This document shows, in pieces, positions 32,409 to 43,200 of a stretch of 64,000 bases of DNA. The position numbers were made by a program, and so were the translations under genes. Under the pieces are notes generated by a model. The model was not told where the DNA came from, made no database searches, and saw only the letters and a program-made list of their open reading frames with translations. Each line of letters starts with the position of its first letter. The stretch's first letter is position 1. The DNA is taken from positions 53,278,496 through 53,342,495 of the forward strand of contig JAKSZU010000016.1 of NCBI GenBank assembly GCA_026018925.1. Reading direction: 5' to 3'. The stretch is from Tupaia tana (lineage: Eukaryota; Chordata; Mammalia; Scandentia; Tupaiidae).

Positions 32409-33204
32409 ATGACACAATGATGTTGTTATAACATTATATACAGTATAAACTGTGGAAAAGAAAAAGAATAGAAATAAGTGCCAATCCTGGACTCCCTGAC
32501 CCCAAAGCAAAGGTGATGAAATGGCAGAAATATTATAAGGTAGCCCAGGGAGAGATCGGCTAGGCTTTTGAAACAGGGCCAGACACAGGGCTGGAGGTGA
32601 ATTTCCTTGTCTTCTCCCACCTGCCTGCTCAAGGAGCCAGAGCAGAGGGCAGAGAAGTGCCTTGGCTTGGCTGGTGTTTTTCCTGCGGCAGGTGGGTGTG
32701 ACCCAGCCAACGGCTCTTGGCATGAATCAAGCATCAACACACAGCTCTCCAACTCCGCTCCATTTAGGTGCTGAGTGACTCCCCCAGGACACCCTCCCAC
32801 CCCTCTTTCAAACCTGGGCTCCCCAGTACCCTTTCCCTAGCTCCTTGATGATCTCCCTGTCCTGGGCCAGCCCCTCCTAGTCCTCAGGCCCTCCTCATGC
32901 TCTGCTCTCTGCTCTCGATATGGTTGGCTAGGCCCAGCAGGGAAGGACAGCCTCTGAGTCACTCCTGTTGAGCCTCAGGTAGAAAGTTCTAGGGTCTGTG
33001 TGCTCCCCTCCCCCACTCCTGCTCCTCTAAGTGCCAGCTGGCTGTGTTCCAGGACAGCAAGTGCAGGAAGTGTGTGGGGGGAATCTGGCCACCTGGCCAA
33101 CTCACTTGTGTACTCAGAAAGCTTATTACAGGGCTACCTGGGCTGGGATGACAGGTAAGGGGCATCTGGATAAGGAGTTTCCCCTGTTGGAGTGTCTACC
33201 ATCT
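32409..33204. other. Single-copy stretch
   Basis: No repeat recognised; one AP-1 motif near 32955. No exon recognised. Confidence 0.45.
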
Positions 33205-33274
33205 GGGGCAAGCCCCTGGCCTTTTCTGGGCCTCAGTTTACTCATCTGAGCCAAGGCAATAAGAGATCCCTGTC

Positions 33275-33538
33275 AGGACCAGCAGTGAGTGTAATGGCTA
33301 TGTTGCTGGACTCTCATGTAGTTGACCACGGTTCAAGTCCTGGACTTGGTAGCTTAAACTCACGCTGGGCGTGTGTGCGTGCGTGCCCAAGATCCCTAGA
33401 GGAGAATGGAGGAGAAGGGATTGCGGTATGGCCATCTTCCCTGGGGGGTGATTTCTCCCTTTCTATCTCTCTGTCTCTTTCTGGCGAGCACACGCGCCCT
33501 GTAGCAAAAACCTCTCAAAAAAAAAAAAAAAAAAAAAA
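33275..33538 (+). repeat. tRNA-SINE type 1
   Basis: TSD CCCTGTC at 33268-33274 and 33539-33545. Confidence 0.93.
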
Positions 33539-33547
33539 CCCTGTCTT

Positions 33548-33787
33548 GTGGGCCAGCCAGTGGCATGGTGGTTAAAGCAACTGGATCCACATGGGCTCAC
33601 TTCAAAGTTTGAGTCTTGGGCCCCTAGCTGGGTGACACACTGGGCACCTGTGCACATGTGCTTAAAACATCTAGAGACTGGAGAAGTAGGGATTGCGGTG
33701 TGGCTTACTCCCTGGGGGTGCTTTCTTTCCTCTTTCTCTGGTTAGCACATGCGCCTTATGACAAAACAAAAAAGAAAAAAAAAAAGA
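33548..33787 (+). repeat. tRNA-SINE type 3
   Basis: GGGCCAGCCAGTGGCATGG head; CACATGCGCCTTATGACAAAAC end. Confidence 0.85.
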
Positions 33788-34057
33788 GCCTTGCCTTGCT
33801 TATTGACTGAGGCTGTGATGAGGTCATTCTGGAAAGCACTTACTGGTGATGGCGCAAGAGTTGTTATCTCCATATCTCTGTTGTTCTTCAGCCCATGGGC
33901 CTTGCCTGTAGTTGCCTAGAGCCTTGTAAGGAAAACCCCTGGGGGTGTGGCCCAGGCAGAAACTATCCCTGTTTGTGTTGTTCAGTTTGCCTGTGGAGGG
34001 GGAGAGGGCGAGGGCAGGGAGAGGGCGAGGGTGGGAAACCAGAGAACGCCTCTTCCT

Positions 34058-34165
34058 TCCATTATCAAATGTTTCTTGAGCACCTACTGTGTGTCAGGTC
34101 TGGTGTTGGGCTCTGAGATTGAATAAGGCATTGCTTCTGTCCTTCAGGTGCCCCCACCTGGAGGG
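34058..34165 (-). mobile_element. L2 LINE 3' end
   Basis: CTTGAGCACCTACTGTGTGTCAGG is the antisense of the conserved L2 tail. Confidence 0.7.
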
Positions 34166-35820
34166 GAAGACAGATGTTTTTCGAGTTAACCACAATCAAG
34201 GCCTCAACTTCCGCATCGGTCATATGGGTGGATTGCGCCTGATGGTCCCAGCCAGCCCCAGGGCTCATTAGGTGGTCCATGGTCTCCAATGCCTCCCACA
34301 TGTGAATGTTCACAGAGAGCTTCGACCCCAGCCAGGGCACCTGGGTGACTCTCCCTAGGAAGCTCAAAGACTATGCATCTGTCTGGGTCGCATTTGGACA
34401 CGCAGTTGCTCTAGGGCACCGGGTACACTGCTGGAAAGTTGTGGGGACACAAGGGTGCATTGGAGCCTGGGCTGCTGAGTAGCTCCCCCAGCACAGAGAG
34501 GAGGAGAGACACAAAATGACCACGTAGAGGGTGAAGGGCTCCTTGATGCAGCTGAGATGAGCCCTAGCCTCATGGCCACCTCCACAACTCCTTCCTCTAG
34601 GTCCCTTCGGTCCCTCCCCTGTACCAGGCCTGTCCAGACCCTGGGCTCTCTACCCTGCCTCTACCTCCCTCCTGTTTGCAGACACGCCTATTGGAAGGTG
34701 CATAGGCCCCTCTCAGCTTGGTGTCCAATGCCCTGGCTCACCTTGGGCCTGGGGGACCAGCCTTGTGGACACCTGAGATGGAGATTTCCGACCTTTTCAC
34801 TCCGGCCCTTCCCCCACGGCTCCATCTCTGGTCAAACTGGATTCCTCGCTGTTCCCAGAACAAGCTGCATTTCCCCCTCCCTACTTGAGCCTCCTTATTC
34901 CTTCTCCCAAGAATGTCGCCTTCGCTCAGGCCAGCTGCCTTGCACAACTCCTGGGGACCTGCTCCCTGAGAGAGCTGCATTTCCCGCCTTGGCCCTTGCT
35001 GTTCTGCTTACCCTGATATCCTTCACCCAGTCCCTCTGCCTTGCACAGTTTCCCAGGGACCCCTTCATGGTGGCTCTGTAGCATAATCTGAGAATACAGC
35101 ACTCCCTGGAGTTGTGCCACACAGCACCCCTTTCCTGTCAAGCCCACCCAGCACCCACCCCTACCCCTGCCCGGTTCTCCCTTCCCTTTGAAGTCTCGTG
35201 GGACTTTGCACCCATGCTGGCTTTGTTAGATAGAGCCGAGCTGTGTGTCTTCCCAGAGTAAACACCATTTCCAGCGTCCGGCCCAGGGCTTGATCATGTA
35301 TCATGGTCACTGCCCCCACCCAGTTCAGGCTCAGCAGGCTCGCCTGGCCGGCGGGAACGGAGTCTACCAGCCTAAGCATCCGTGAGAGGGGACAGGCTTC
35401 TGTGTCTCTTTGGCTAAAAGCACATCACTCCCAAGAACTCCCCCCCCCCCCCCCCCAGGCTGGGCAGGGAAACCAGGTAAAAGTGTGGGAGAGAGTGCGT
35501 TATGGACCCGGAGTCCTTTCCTCCCAGCTCCTCATCCCCCCACACTCCACCTCATCTGGCCAATACCCAGACTGCTGGGGAGGCCAGAGGCGTGGAGGAT
35601 GACAGTAATGGCAGTGATAAACGTGATAAGGACAAGGTGGGGGTTTTCCTTGGCAGTCCCAGAACTTCATCCTCAGGTACTCTTCCTGAGAACTCCCACC
35701 CTGTCCTCCCACCCAAGCCTGAAATGCGAAGGCACTGAACGCGGGGACCCTCATCTGAACTCCGCTGGACCTGGCTGCTCCCCACCCTTGCTCTGTGAGC
35801 ATCCAGGTGCGCTTGGGCTG
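34166..35820. other. Single-copy region upstream of CLDN4
   Basis: No interspersed repeat recognised apart from an 18-base poly(C) run (35440-35457). A 174-codon plus frame (34557-35081) has no recognisable family and no start or splice context. Confidence 0.5.
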
Positions 35821-36295
35821 TGACTCAGTGTCTGTCTCTGGTCTGACCTCAGCATGGGCCAGGGGACAAGGGGAGAGGACAGTTTCCTCTGAGACTGGGT
35901 AGTGACTCAGGGGCCCAGGGCTGGGGCCTTAAAGTGCCTTTGTTGGCCACAGCTCAGGAATCCAGAGAAACTGGTCAGTGGGAGGCCCCAGTCACCGAAA
36001 CCCCTCCCTCTGCCCCGCCCCTCTGCCCAGGCCATATAACTACTCAACTTGGAGCCTGAGAGCACACGGTGGCAGCTGTTGGCAAGAAGGAACTGGTCTG
36101 GTCACACTTACTAAGCTTGTGCAGCTGACTCTCCAGAGAGACGCTCGGTGACCACCCGGCTTCGAATCCTGACTCACATCGAAAGGCTTCTCCGAGTGTA
36201 GGACTTGAGCCCATCCTCGGTGCTTGGAATCCTCCAGTGCCCAGAGCAGGATCCGCTGGGGCTTCCAGGTTTTCGACTCCAGCGGTCACCAAACA
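35821..36295 (+). promoter_or_regulatory. CLDN4: CLDN4 proximal promoter and 5' UTR
   Basis: A TATA-like ATATAA sits at 36034-36039, just downstream of a GC box (CCCCGCCCC, about 36013-36021). Two perfect AP-1 motifs, TGACTCA, lie at 35821-35827 and 35903-35909. Transcription probably starts about 25-30 bases past the TATA-like box, giving a 5' UTR of roughly 230 bases with no intron signal needed. The elements are read directly; the start site is inferred. Confidence 0.7.
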
Positions 36296-36925
36296 ATGGC
36301 CTCCATGGGGCTGCAGGTGATGGGCATCGCCCTGGCGGTGCTGGGCTGGCTGGGCGCCATTTTGAGCTGCTCCCTGCCCATGTGGCGAGTGACGGCCTTC
36401 ATCGGCAGCAACATCGTCACGTCGCAGACCATCTGGGAGGGCCTGTGGATGAACTGCGTGGTGCAGAGCACCGGCCAGATGCAGTGCAAGATGTACGACT
36501 CGCTGCTGGCGCTGCCGCAGGACCTGCAGGCCGCCCGCGCCCTCATCGTCGTCTGCATCATCGTGGCCGCGGTGGGCGTGCTGCTGTCGGTGGTGGGAGG
36601 CAAGTGCACCAACTGCGTGGAGGACGAGACCGTCAAGGCTAAGATCATGATCGGGACAGGCGTGGTGTTCCTGCTGGCCGGGATGCTGGTGATGGTGCCT
36701 GTGTCCTGGACGGCGCACAACGTCATCCGCGACTTCTACAACCCGCTGGTGGCCTCCGGGCAGAAGAGGGAGATGGGCGCTGCGCTCTACGTGGGCTGGG
36801 CTGCCTCGGGCCTGCTGCTGCTCGGTGGGGCTCTTCTCTGCTGCAACTGCCCCCCTCGCACCGACAAACCCTACTCTGCCAAGTACTCTGCCGCCCGCTC
36901 GGCTCCCACCAGCAACTACGTGTAA
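36296..36925 (+). CDS. CLDN4: Claudin-4, complete single-exon CDS (209 aa)
   Basis: Claudin-4 is a four-pass tight-junction protein that seals epithelial paracellular space and shapes ion selectivity. Seen here: 209 residues, the family's usual length; TM1 about residues 8-28; first extracellular loop with the claudin signature W30, G49-L50-W51, C54 and C64; TM2 about 82-102; TM3 about 118-138; second loop with NPLVASGQK near 149-157; TM4 about 161-181; a cytoplasmic tail ending SNYV, a PDZ-binding end for ZO proteins. In claudin-4 the second loop is the known docking site of Clostridium perfringens enterotoxin. The frame is open 24 codons upstream, but the start at 36296 (A at -3, G at +4) gives the conserved MASMGLQ terminus. 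There is no intron, frameshift or missing key residue. Third positions are strongly GC-rich, unlike the flanks. It lies about 3 kb from the 3' end of convergent METTL27, as in human. Confidence 0.98.
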   Translation: MASMGLQVMGIALAVLGWLGAILSCSLPMWRVTAFIGSNIVTSQTIWEGLWMNCVVQSTGQMQCKMYDSLLALPQDLQAARALIVVCIIVAAVGVLLSVVGGKCTNCVEDETVKAKIMIGTGVVFLLAGMLVMVPVSWTAHNVIRDFYNPLVASGQKREMGAALYVGWAASGLLLLGGALLCCNCPPRTDKPYSAKYSAARSAPTSNYV

Positions 36926-37870
36926 GGTGCCGCTGCTCGGCTCTTCTCGCCTCTTCGGCTTTGTTTTCTCGGCGGCGCCGGGCTCTGTGCGGCCTGACTC
37001 CAGAGGGGCCCTGCCACGGGCTGCTGGGGGCTGGGTAAGCAGGGGCTAAGCTAAGCAGGTGGCTAGCTGGCAGCCCTCGGGCCCCTCCAGCCCTCTCGGA
37101 CACCTGCTTGCAGCCCGTTCTTACCAGCAAGGATGAATGTAGAGACTACAGCGCCACCCTCCTCTGAGTGCCCCATAGACAGGGAGACGGCAGAAGCAAC
37201 GGGGTGGCAAGGGAGTGGGGAGCTGGCTCCTGCTGGCCAGGACAGCTCAGCCCTGACTTTGAGCTCTGCCTCTGAGTGGGTGCCTTGGTCGTGCTGGGGT
37301 TGGACACTGTCCCTTTGTGAATCTTCTCCACTCCTCTGACACCTCCCTGACTCCAGATCTTCTCACTTCTGTCTCCCTGCGCCCAGCACTGTTGGTCCTG
37401 GGCAGACCCTGATATAATGGCAGGTGCATAGGTGGGTCAGCCAGGACCCCTTGGGCTGTGCTTTGCCCATGGCCATGAGAATGCTGGGACCTTGCCCACC
37501 CACCTGCCCTGCCATGGTGCCGCTCAGAGTGGATAGACGGGTTTGGAGGGGAGGAGTGAAGGTGGTACAAACTGGTTTGGGGAGTGGTGGGGGAGGGGGC
37601 CAGTGAGGCAGGCCAGGCTGCCCCCACCCCTTCCTGTCCCCACCCAGCTTCTGCCTTGGTAAAAGGACCCCAGGCCCCTTGAGACTGGCCCCCTTTGACT
37701 TCTCTGCTCCTGCTATGGACAGTAGCCAGCCTGGGGTGGGTGAGCTGGAACAACCTCAGCCCAGGAAGCCCTGGGGCTTTCCCTGCCTTCTACATGGCTT
37801 TTATTTTGTAATTTAAGCTCAGCACTGTAATTATTATTATTTTCTACAATAAACAGGACTTGTGTACAGG
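36926..37870 (+). other. CLDN4: CLDN4 3' UTR
   Basis: GC-rich single-copy sequence follows the TAA stop and becomes AT-rich in its last 80 bases. No SINE has entered it, unlike almost every other stretch of this length in the window. It ends at the poly(A) signal near 37848; the exact cleavage point is inferred. Confidence 0.75.
37848..37853 (+). terminator. CLDN4: CLDN4 poly(A) signal AATAAA
   Basis: Canonical AATAAA in an AT-rich context, followed by GT-rich sequence (CTTGTGTACAGG) suited to cleavage near 37870. Confidence 0.85.
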
Positions 37871-38209
37871 AAAGCTCTGTGCTGTCTCTGATTTGGGCTG
37901 TGGAGGTGGGTGGGCAGGGTGGGGCTGGAGGCCTGGGCAGGGTCTCTGCCCCTCACTCATTTCAAGAGATTGTGAATTCTGTCTTCAGGGAATTGCGAAC
38001 AATCAGAATTGGCCCTAACTTTTGGAATTCCTTTGTTCAAGCTTTTCCTTTGTTGGAAGATAAACCCCATACACAGGAAACAGTGTATGCCCAGAACTCT
38101 GATGAAGTTGGGGAGCTCAGGAGGGAGGACAAATGGGAACACCTGGGCCTTCCGGCTCCCCACCCCAGCGCTCCCTATCCCGGCTTCCTCTGGGCAGCGA
38201 GGCTGGCTG
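37871..38209. other. Single-copy flank downstream of CLDN4
   Basis: No repeat or coding pattern recognised. Confidence 0.4.
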
Positions 38210-38370
38210 GCTCGTCTTTCCTGGGTCACCCTGCAGGTCCTGCCTCCTGGCCTTTGCTTAGGCTGTCCCTGCCCTCAGCCTGGTATGGCCCTTTTTCCTT
38301 TCTCCACCCTGGTGAATCCTGCTTGTCCTGAAGGCCCAGCTCTGGGAAGCCTTCTCATGGCTTCAGGATG
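38210..38370 (+). mobile_element. L2 LINE fragment
   Basis: CTCCTGGCCTTTGCTTAGGCTGTCCC and CTGAAGGCCCAGCTCTGGGAAGCC follow the L2 3' layout. Confidence 0.6.
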
Positions 38371-38488
38371 GAGGACTCATCAGCCCTGTCCACATCTCCA
38401 AGATGCTGACTGTCAACAAAGCCCTTTCATCGGCCTCAGCTCAGGGCAGCCTCCAAGCTTCACCGGAGCTCAGCATTCAGATTTTTTT

Positions 38489-38736
38489 TTTTTTTTTGGA
38501 GAGGGCACATGCGTTTGCCAGAAAGAGAGAGAGAGACAGAGAGATAGAAAGTGAGAAATCACCCCCCCCCGGGGGGGGATGGCCACGCTGCAATCCCTTC
38601 TTCATTCTCCTCTCGGGATCTTGGGCACGCACGCACACGTGCCCGGTGTGAGTTTAAGCCACCGGGTCCGGGACTCGAACTGCGGTCAACTACATGGGAG
38701 TCCAGCGACATAGCCATTACGCTAACTGCTGGTCCC
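38489..38736 (-). repeat. tRNA-SINE type 1
   Basis: TSD AGCATTCAGATTTTTTT at 38472-38488 and 38737-38753. The central palindrome is expanded to eight or more C and G. Confidence 0.93.
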
Positions 38737-38753
38737 AGCATTCAGATTTTTTT

Positions 38754-38958
38754 TTTAAGAGAGATCTTTGCTATAGGGTGTGGGCACTTGCCAGAGAGAC
38801 AGAAAGCCATACTGCAGTCACTTCTCCTCCATGCTCTTCTCAGGATTTTGAGCACGTAGGCACATGTGCCCAGCATGAATTTTAAGTCGCTGGGTCTGGG
38901 ACTCAAACTGTGTTTGACTACGTGGGAGTCCAGCGACGTAACCATTAAACATCCGCTA
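38754..38958 (-). repeat. tRNA-SINE type 1 (older, internally deleted)
   Basis: Lacks the CACCCCCC palindrome; body goes from GACAGAAAGCC to ATACTGCAGTC. Confidence 0.8.
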
Positions 38959-38962
38959 GAAG

Positions 38963-39212
38963 ATTTTATTTATTTATTTATTTTAAGTTTTTGCTATAGG
39001 GCACGTGCCTTTTTCAGAGAGAGTGAGAGGGAAGTGAAAAATCATCCCCCCAGGGGTGTGGCCATACTGCCATCCCTTCTCCTCTGGTCTCAGATTTTGG
39101 GCATGTGCGCACATATACCTGGCGTGATTTTCAAGCCACTGGGTCCTGGACTTGAACTGCATCGTTGGCCATGTGGGATCCAGCTCCTTAACCTTCAAGC
39201 TATCTGCTGGCC
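38963..39212 (-). repeat. tRNA-SINE, type 1/3
   Basis: (TTTA)n tail as in type 2, TTTTTGCTATAGGGCACGTG and a full body. Confidence 0.8.
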
Positions 39213-39219
39213 CTCAGAT

Positions 39220-39740
39220 CTCTTTACAGATGAAGAAACTGATTCCTGGATGTGTGAAGCTGGCCCAGGTCCAGGCCCAGACCTACAGTTCAGGACCTTG
39301 GGCTCTGAATTTGGGGGCTGTCCAGGATACAGCCTGGGGTTCAGCAGCCGTTTGCTCTTGGCGTTGGACCCCAGCTCTGCCTGTCTCGTGCAGTGTGAGC
39401 ACATTCTTTTTTTTTTTTTTTTTGGAGAGGTTTTTGCTATAGGGCATGTGTGCTCGCCAGACAGACAGAGAGAGACAGAAAGCGAGAAATCACCCCCTGG
39501 GGGGATGGCCACACTGCAATCCCTTCTCCTCCATTCTCCTCTCGGGATCTTAGGCACGCACGCACATGTGCCTGGCGTGAGTTTAAGCCATCCGGTCCGG
39601 GACTCGAACTGCGGTCAACTACATGGGAGTCCAGTGGCATAGCCATTAAGCCAACTGCTGGTCCCAAGCGTGAGCACATTCTGATGTGACCCAGCCTCGG
39701 TCTCCTTGTCTGTGAGAGAGAGGGCCCAGGACCCTGGAGG
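39220..39740. repeat. Two MIR fragments around a SINE
   Basis: Antisense MIR at 39220-39345 (TTTACAGATGAAGAAACTGA) and sense MIR at about 39346-39407 plus 39683-39740 (CCAGCTCTGCC, then GTGACCCAGCCTCGGTCTCC). Confidence 0.5.
39408..39669 (-). repeat. tRNA-SINE type 1
   Basis: Perfect TSD GTGAGCACATTCT at 39395-39407 and 39670-39682. Confidence 0.95.
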
Positions 39741-39901
39741 AGTGATAAAGTCACAGCTGTGACCATAACATGCCTGGCTCGGTGATACCCAGGTGGGGCC
39801 CCTCTCTGTCACTTCTTGCTTCTTGAATACGCAGGGACTGACATCACCCTTTTGCAGAGTAAGAGGACTGCAGAGCCTCGAGTCCTCCCTCTGGGAGCTT
39901 G

Positions 39902-39907
39902 TTTAAT
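39902..39907 (-). terminator. METTL27: Candidate METTL27 poly(A) signal ATTAAA
   Basis: ATTAAA on the minus strand about 100 bases past the METTL27 stop; the first poly(A) hexamer I see downstream. It would give a very short 3' UTR made largely of MIR sequence. Confidence 0.5.
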
Positions 39908-39934
39908 AGAGCGTTCCTGAGGGCAGGGCTGGTG

Positions 39935-40060
39935 CAGCAGTCTGTCCCATTTTACAGACGAGATAGAGGAGGCCCAGTGGATAGGCCATCCTAAGGCCAC
40001 ACAGACGGTCAGAGGCCCGCTGGGGGCTGGGCACAAGACCCCAGTCCATCCACCCGAGCT
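39935..40060 (-). repeat. MIR overlapping the METTL27 stop codon
   Basis: Plus-strand CCCATTTTACAGACGAGATAG and GGCCACACAGACGGTCAGAGG are antisense MIR core; the METTL27 TGA (40009-40011) lies inside. Confidence 0.7.
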
Positions 40061-40286
40061 GCCTCCTGCTTTCGGTACAGGTAGACGATCCCGGAGATGA
40101 AACCCTCCTTAGCAGAGGTGCCTGTCACCTCGAGCTCGGAGGTGGCCAGCTCCCAGCGATCCACAGGCCAGGCCACCAGGCGTTCCCACACCCCAGCCTG
40201 CTCCAGCCTGTCCAGGGTGGCCTCCAGGTCCTCCTTGAATCGAAGGTTGGATGAGTTGGTCCTGGTGGTCAGACACACCAGCCCCC
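40009..40286 (-). CDS. METTL27: METTL27 last coding exon
   Basis: Encodes GLVCLTTRTNSSN through FISGIVYLYRKQ and a 15-residue tail ending PPAGL, then TGA. Acceptor CTCTCCCCAG. The last part of the tail and the stop overlap a MIR (39935-40060). Confidence 0.93.
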
Positions 40287-43200
40287 CTGGGGAGAGGAGG
40301 GAAGAGGCAGTAAGCTGGGTAAGGGCAGGAGCCACGTTCCAGGCCGGCCTTTCGTGCTCACGACTCTGGGGCTGTACGTTTGTCCAGCTGACCTCAGTCC
40401 AGCCTCCTACCACCTCTGTGGCTTTGGTGCTCACTGTCCTCTACACCCTCTGCTTTCTCAGCTTGGTGGCCTCTTGCCCCTTCAAGGCTCAAGTGTCCTT
40501 TACACTGGGAATTCTTGACTTCACCTCCTGGGTCAAGGGGCTCCCTCCTCACTGCCCACCCTCTGCTGGAGGGAATGGCTGTGTCTGGGGGCACACCTTG
40601 GGCAAGGCCCCTCACTGTCACACGCCTCAGTGCCCATCTGGCAGAGTGGGCATGATTATCTGTCTCACAGGAAGGCTGGTGTGTGTGTAAATTGCCCAGC
40701 AGCCAGTAAGTGCCAGCTGAGTGGATGAATGACTTTGTCCTCTGGGTCCAAGCACCTACAGCGTACTCAGTGTGGTGTTGGATGCATTCAGAGAGGAGGG
40801 GAAGACCAATGGATGCTATCTGGGAGGGCTTCCTGTATGAAGAGGAGAAGCAAGGTGCTGCTGGTGGAGAGGAAAGGCTTTGACGCAGGAGCGCCTGTCC
40901 CACGTGGGTAAGCGGCCAGAGGAGCACAGGCTGGGGGAGGAGGCCCCTTCACGTGATGGGAATTTCCTGTCCTCCAGAGCCCCACCTCCACCTCTCCCAC
41001 TGACCCCACCGTGTCCCTGTGTCTGTCAGCCTCTAGAAAGCTGAAACCTGCCCAGACCTGCCAAGGCTTAGCCACTGCCCTGCTGTGCCCAGTGGCAGCA
41101 GGGATGAGGAGGAGGAGGGGAGGGGAGGCATTTTCTCCTCTCCAACTTCCTGGTCCTGTCCCGTGGCCAAGCGCTCCTGGCTCCTGCTGCTCACACTGCC
41201 ACCCTTCTTCTGACCCTTCACTTGGCGTAGGCAGTGCTCACGTGGCCCCTCACTCCAGCCCTCGGGAATGCCTCCTCTGAGTTCTCGGAGCACGGAGCAC
41301 TCATGGCCCAGGGAGCCACCTCTGGCCTGGCCTTGCTGTCTGAGAGGGCTGGCGACCAGCACCCAGAAGACGGGATCTCCGCCTTCTGCCCAGGGCGGAG
41401 GCAAGTGTGCACGGCAGGAGCACAGGAAGCAGCGATGCAGGCCCAGTGGGCAGGAGCACAGGAAGCAGCGATGCAGGCCCAGTGGGCAGGAGCACAGGAA
41501 GCAGCGATGCAGGCCCAGTGCGAGTTTACATCTCACCTGGGCAGCTGCATGTCCCAGGCGAGGAAACAGCCCAGGGAAGAGAAAGAGACTCGCCTAACAG
41601 CAGGCCATGAGAGACTGAACTGAGTCCCCGCTAACGTGCCAGGCCTGTGGCACAGGCCTTCGAGACATTTCACCCAGTGTTCACTGCGGCCCTACAGGGA
41701 AGGGACCACAGGGACTATGCCACCCTGCTTATAGGCTAGTGGACACAGGCCGGGCGGGAGGATGGGGCTGCTCCCAGAGCCTCAGATAAGAGGTGGCTGG
41801 CCCCCTGTCCACCCTGCCTGGGTCTGTGATGGTAGCTGAGGCTTGAACCTGGCCTGGGAGCTAGTGACCGGAATGCAGGTCTGGGCTGTGACCCTGGGTG
41901 GGACCCCTCTCCTTGGCTGGCCTGAGGGGTTCTGAGGCCTGTGTCTGGGGAGTGCAAAGGGGGTGTGGGAGGAGTTGGCTATTCCTCACCTGGCTTGGTG
42001 ACTCGAAGGAGCTCAGGTATCGCACTGCAGGGCACCTGGCCGTCACTGAGGGCACCCACCATCAGCACTGCATCGAAGGTCCCTGTGCGGTGTGGGGAGG
42101 TGGTGTCTATGGTATAGTCTCAGACCACCCTAGAGGACAGCCCTCTTGGCTGGGCCTGGGGAGGGTTGAGGCATGCTGCTTGTGTCTGCAGACTCCATTA
42201 TGGACTGAGGCCAGATCACAGGGTGAAGCACTTGGTGACTGGAGCAAAATGTGGGGCTGGGAGCTCAGTGTGGGAGGGTGATCAGAGGGCTGGGCAAGAG
42301 AAGGGGGGTTTGTGAAGGTGGGCCTTGGGGTGTCGGGGTAGAAGAGAAGTACCTTCTGGGCTGGGCAGAGGCTCCTGACCCAAGGTGCAGAGGCTGAGCT
42401 TCTGGTAGATGCCACGGGCCCGGGCCTGCTCCAGCATTGCTGGGCTCCCATCCACCCCGTGCAGCTGGAGGAAGCCTCGAGCCTGCAGCTGGGGTGGGGA
42501 TGCGGGGGACTCAGTCATGGGTCCCACATGCCACTTCCTTGGGAGGGCACTGGGCCCTGCAGTGATGTGGCCTGTGTGTGTGGGACCAGTGAGTCTGAGT
42601 GGGTGTGAAGAATTCTGGGGCCAGGGATGGTAGGAATCTGAGAAAGTAGGGGACTGAGCAGAGGGCAGAGGATCTGAAGGAGGCCTCACCTCAGCAGCCA
42701 CCAGGCCAGTACCGCAGGCCACATCCAGGATTAGGGCAGCACGGGGCAGGCCTGGAAGGGCCTGGGTGAGACAGTCCACTGCGAGGCGGGGGGCACGGTA
42801 CTTCAGGGCAGCCACATCCTGGGGAGAGAGCTGAGCCTGGCACCACCCAGAGCCCCAGGGTTTGGGGGCCTCATGGGCAGGAGTCTGCCAGGCTAGGCTG
42901 TGCGCCTTCTGGGGAATGGGCTGTGCTGGGGCCACAGCGAGATCAGACTCAGGCAGGAGGTGCTTTCTACTACCAAAGGGCTGGGACTGGAAGGTGAGGC
43001 GCAGCTGCTGGGTATGTGTGTGTGGGGGGGGCATCCAGCCGCTCAGGGACCTTCCCTGCTGGCCCAGGCAGCTCTTTGACCACAGTGATCCTTCAGTGGC
43101 ACCTCCTCCAGGCAGCCTGTGTCTGGGCTGCATTGCCAGGGTGGGGAGGCCTTGGCCTCATAGGGACTGGCAATCTAGAGCTGTGGGGCTGAGGGGGGCC

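Larger units (their letters stand above)
33205..33870 (+). repeat. MIR, split by two SINEs
   Basis: CTGGGCCTCAGTTTACTCATCTGAG up to 33274 continues at about 33795 with GAAAGCACTTACTGGTGATGG. Confidence 0.65.

Noticed and set aside
34557-35081. 174-codon plus-strand frame upstream of CLDN4
   Set aside because: Proline, leucine and serine-rich translation typical of GC-rich non-coding DNA.
36044-36718. 224-codon minus-strand frame across CLDN4
   Set aside because: Antisense shadow of the GC-rich claudin coding sequence, with His-rich translation.
41415-41522. CRISPR-like repeat array
   Set aside because: Units abut without spacers; a minisatellite in a mammalian intron.
42282-43133. 283-codon minus-strand frame as a separate gene
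   Set aside because: It is METTL27 exons 2 and 3 read through introns; only the exon parts match the known protein.
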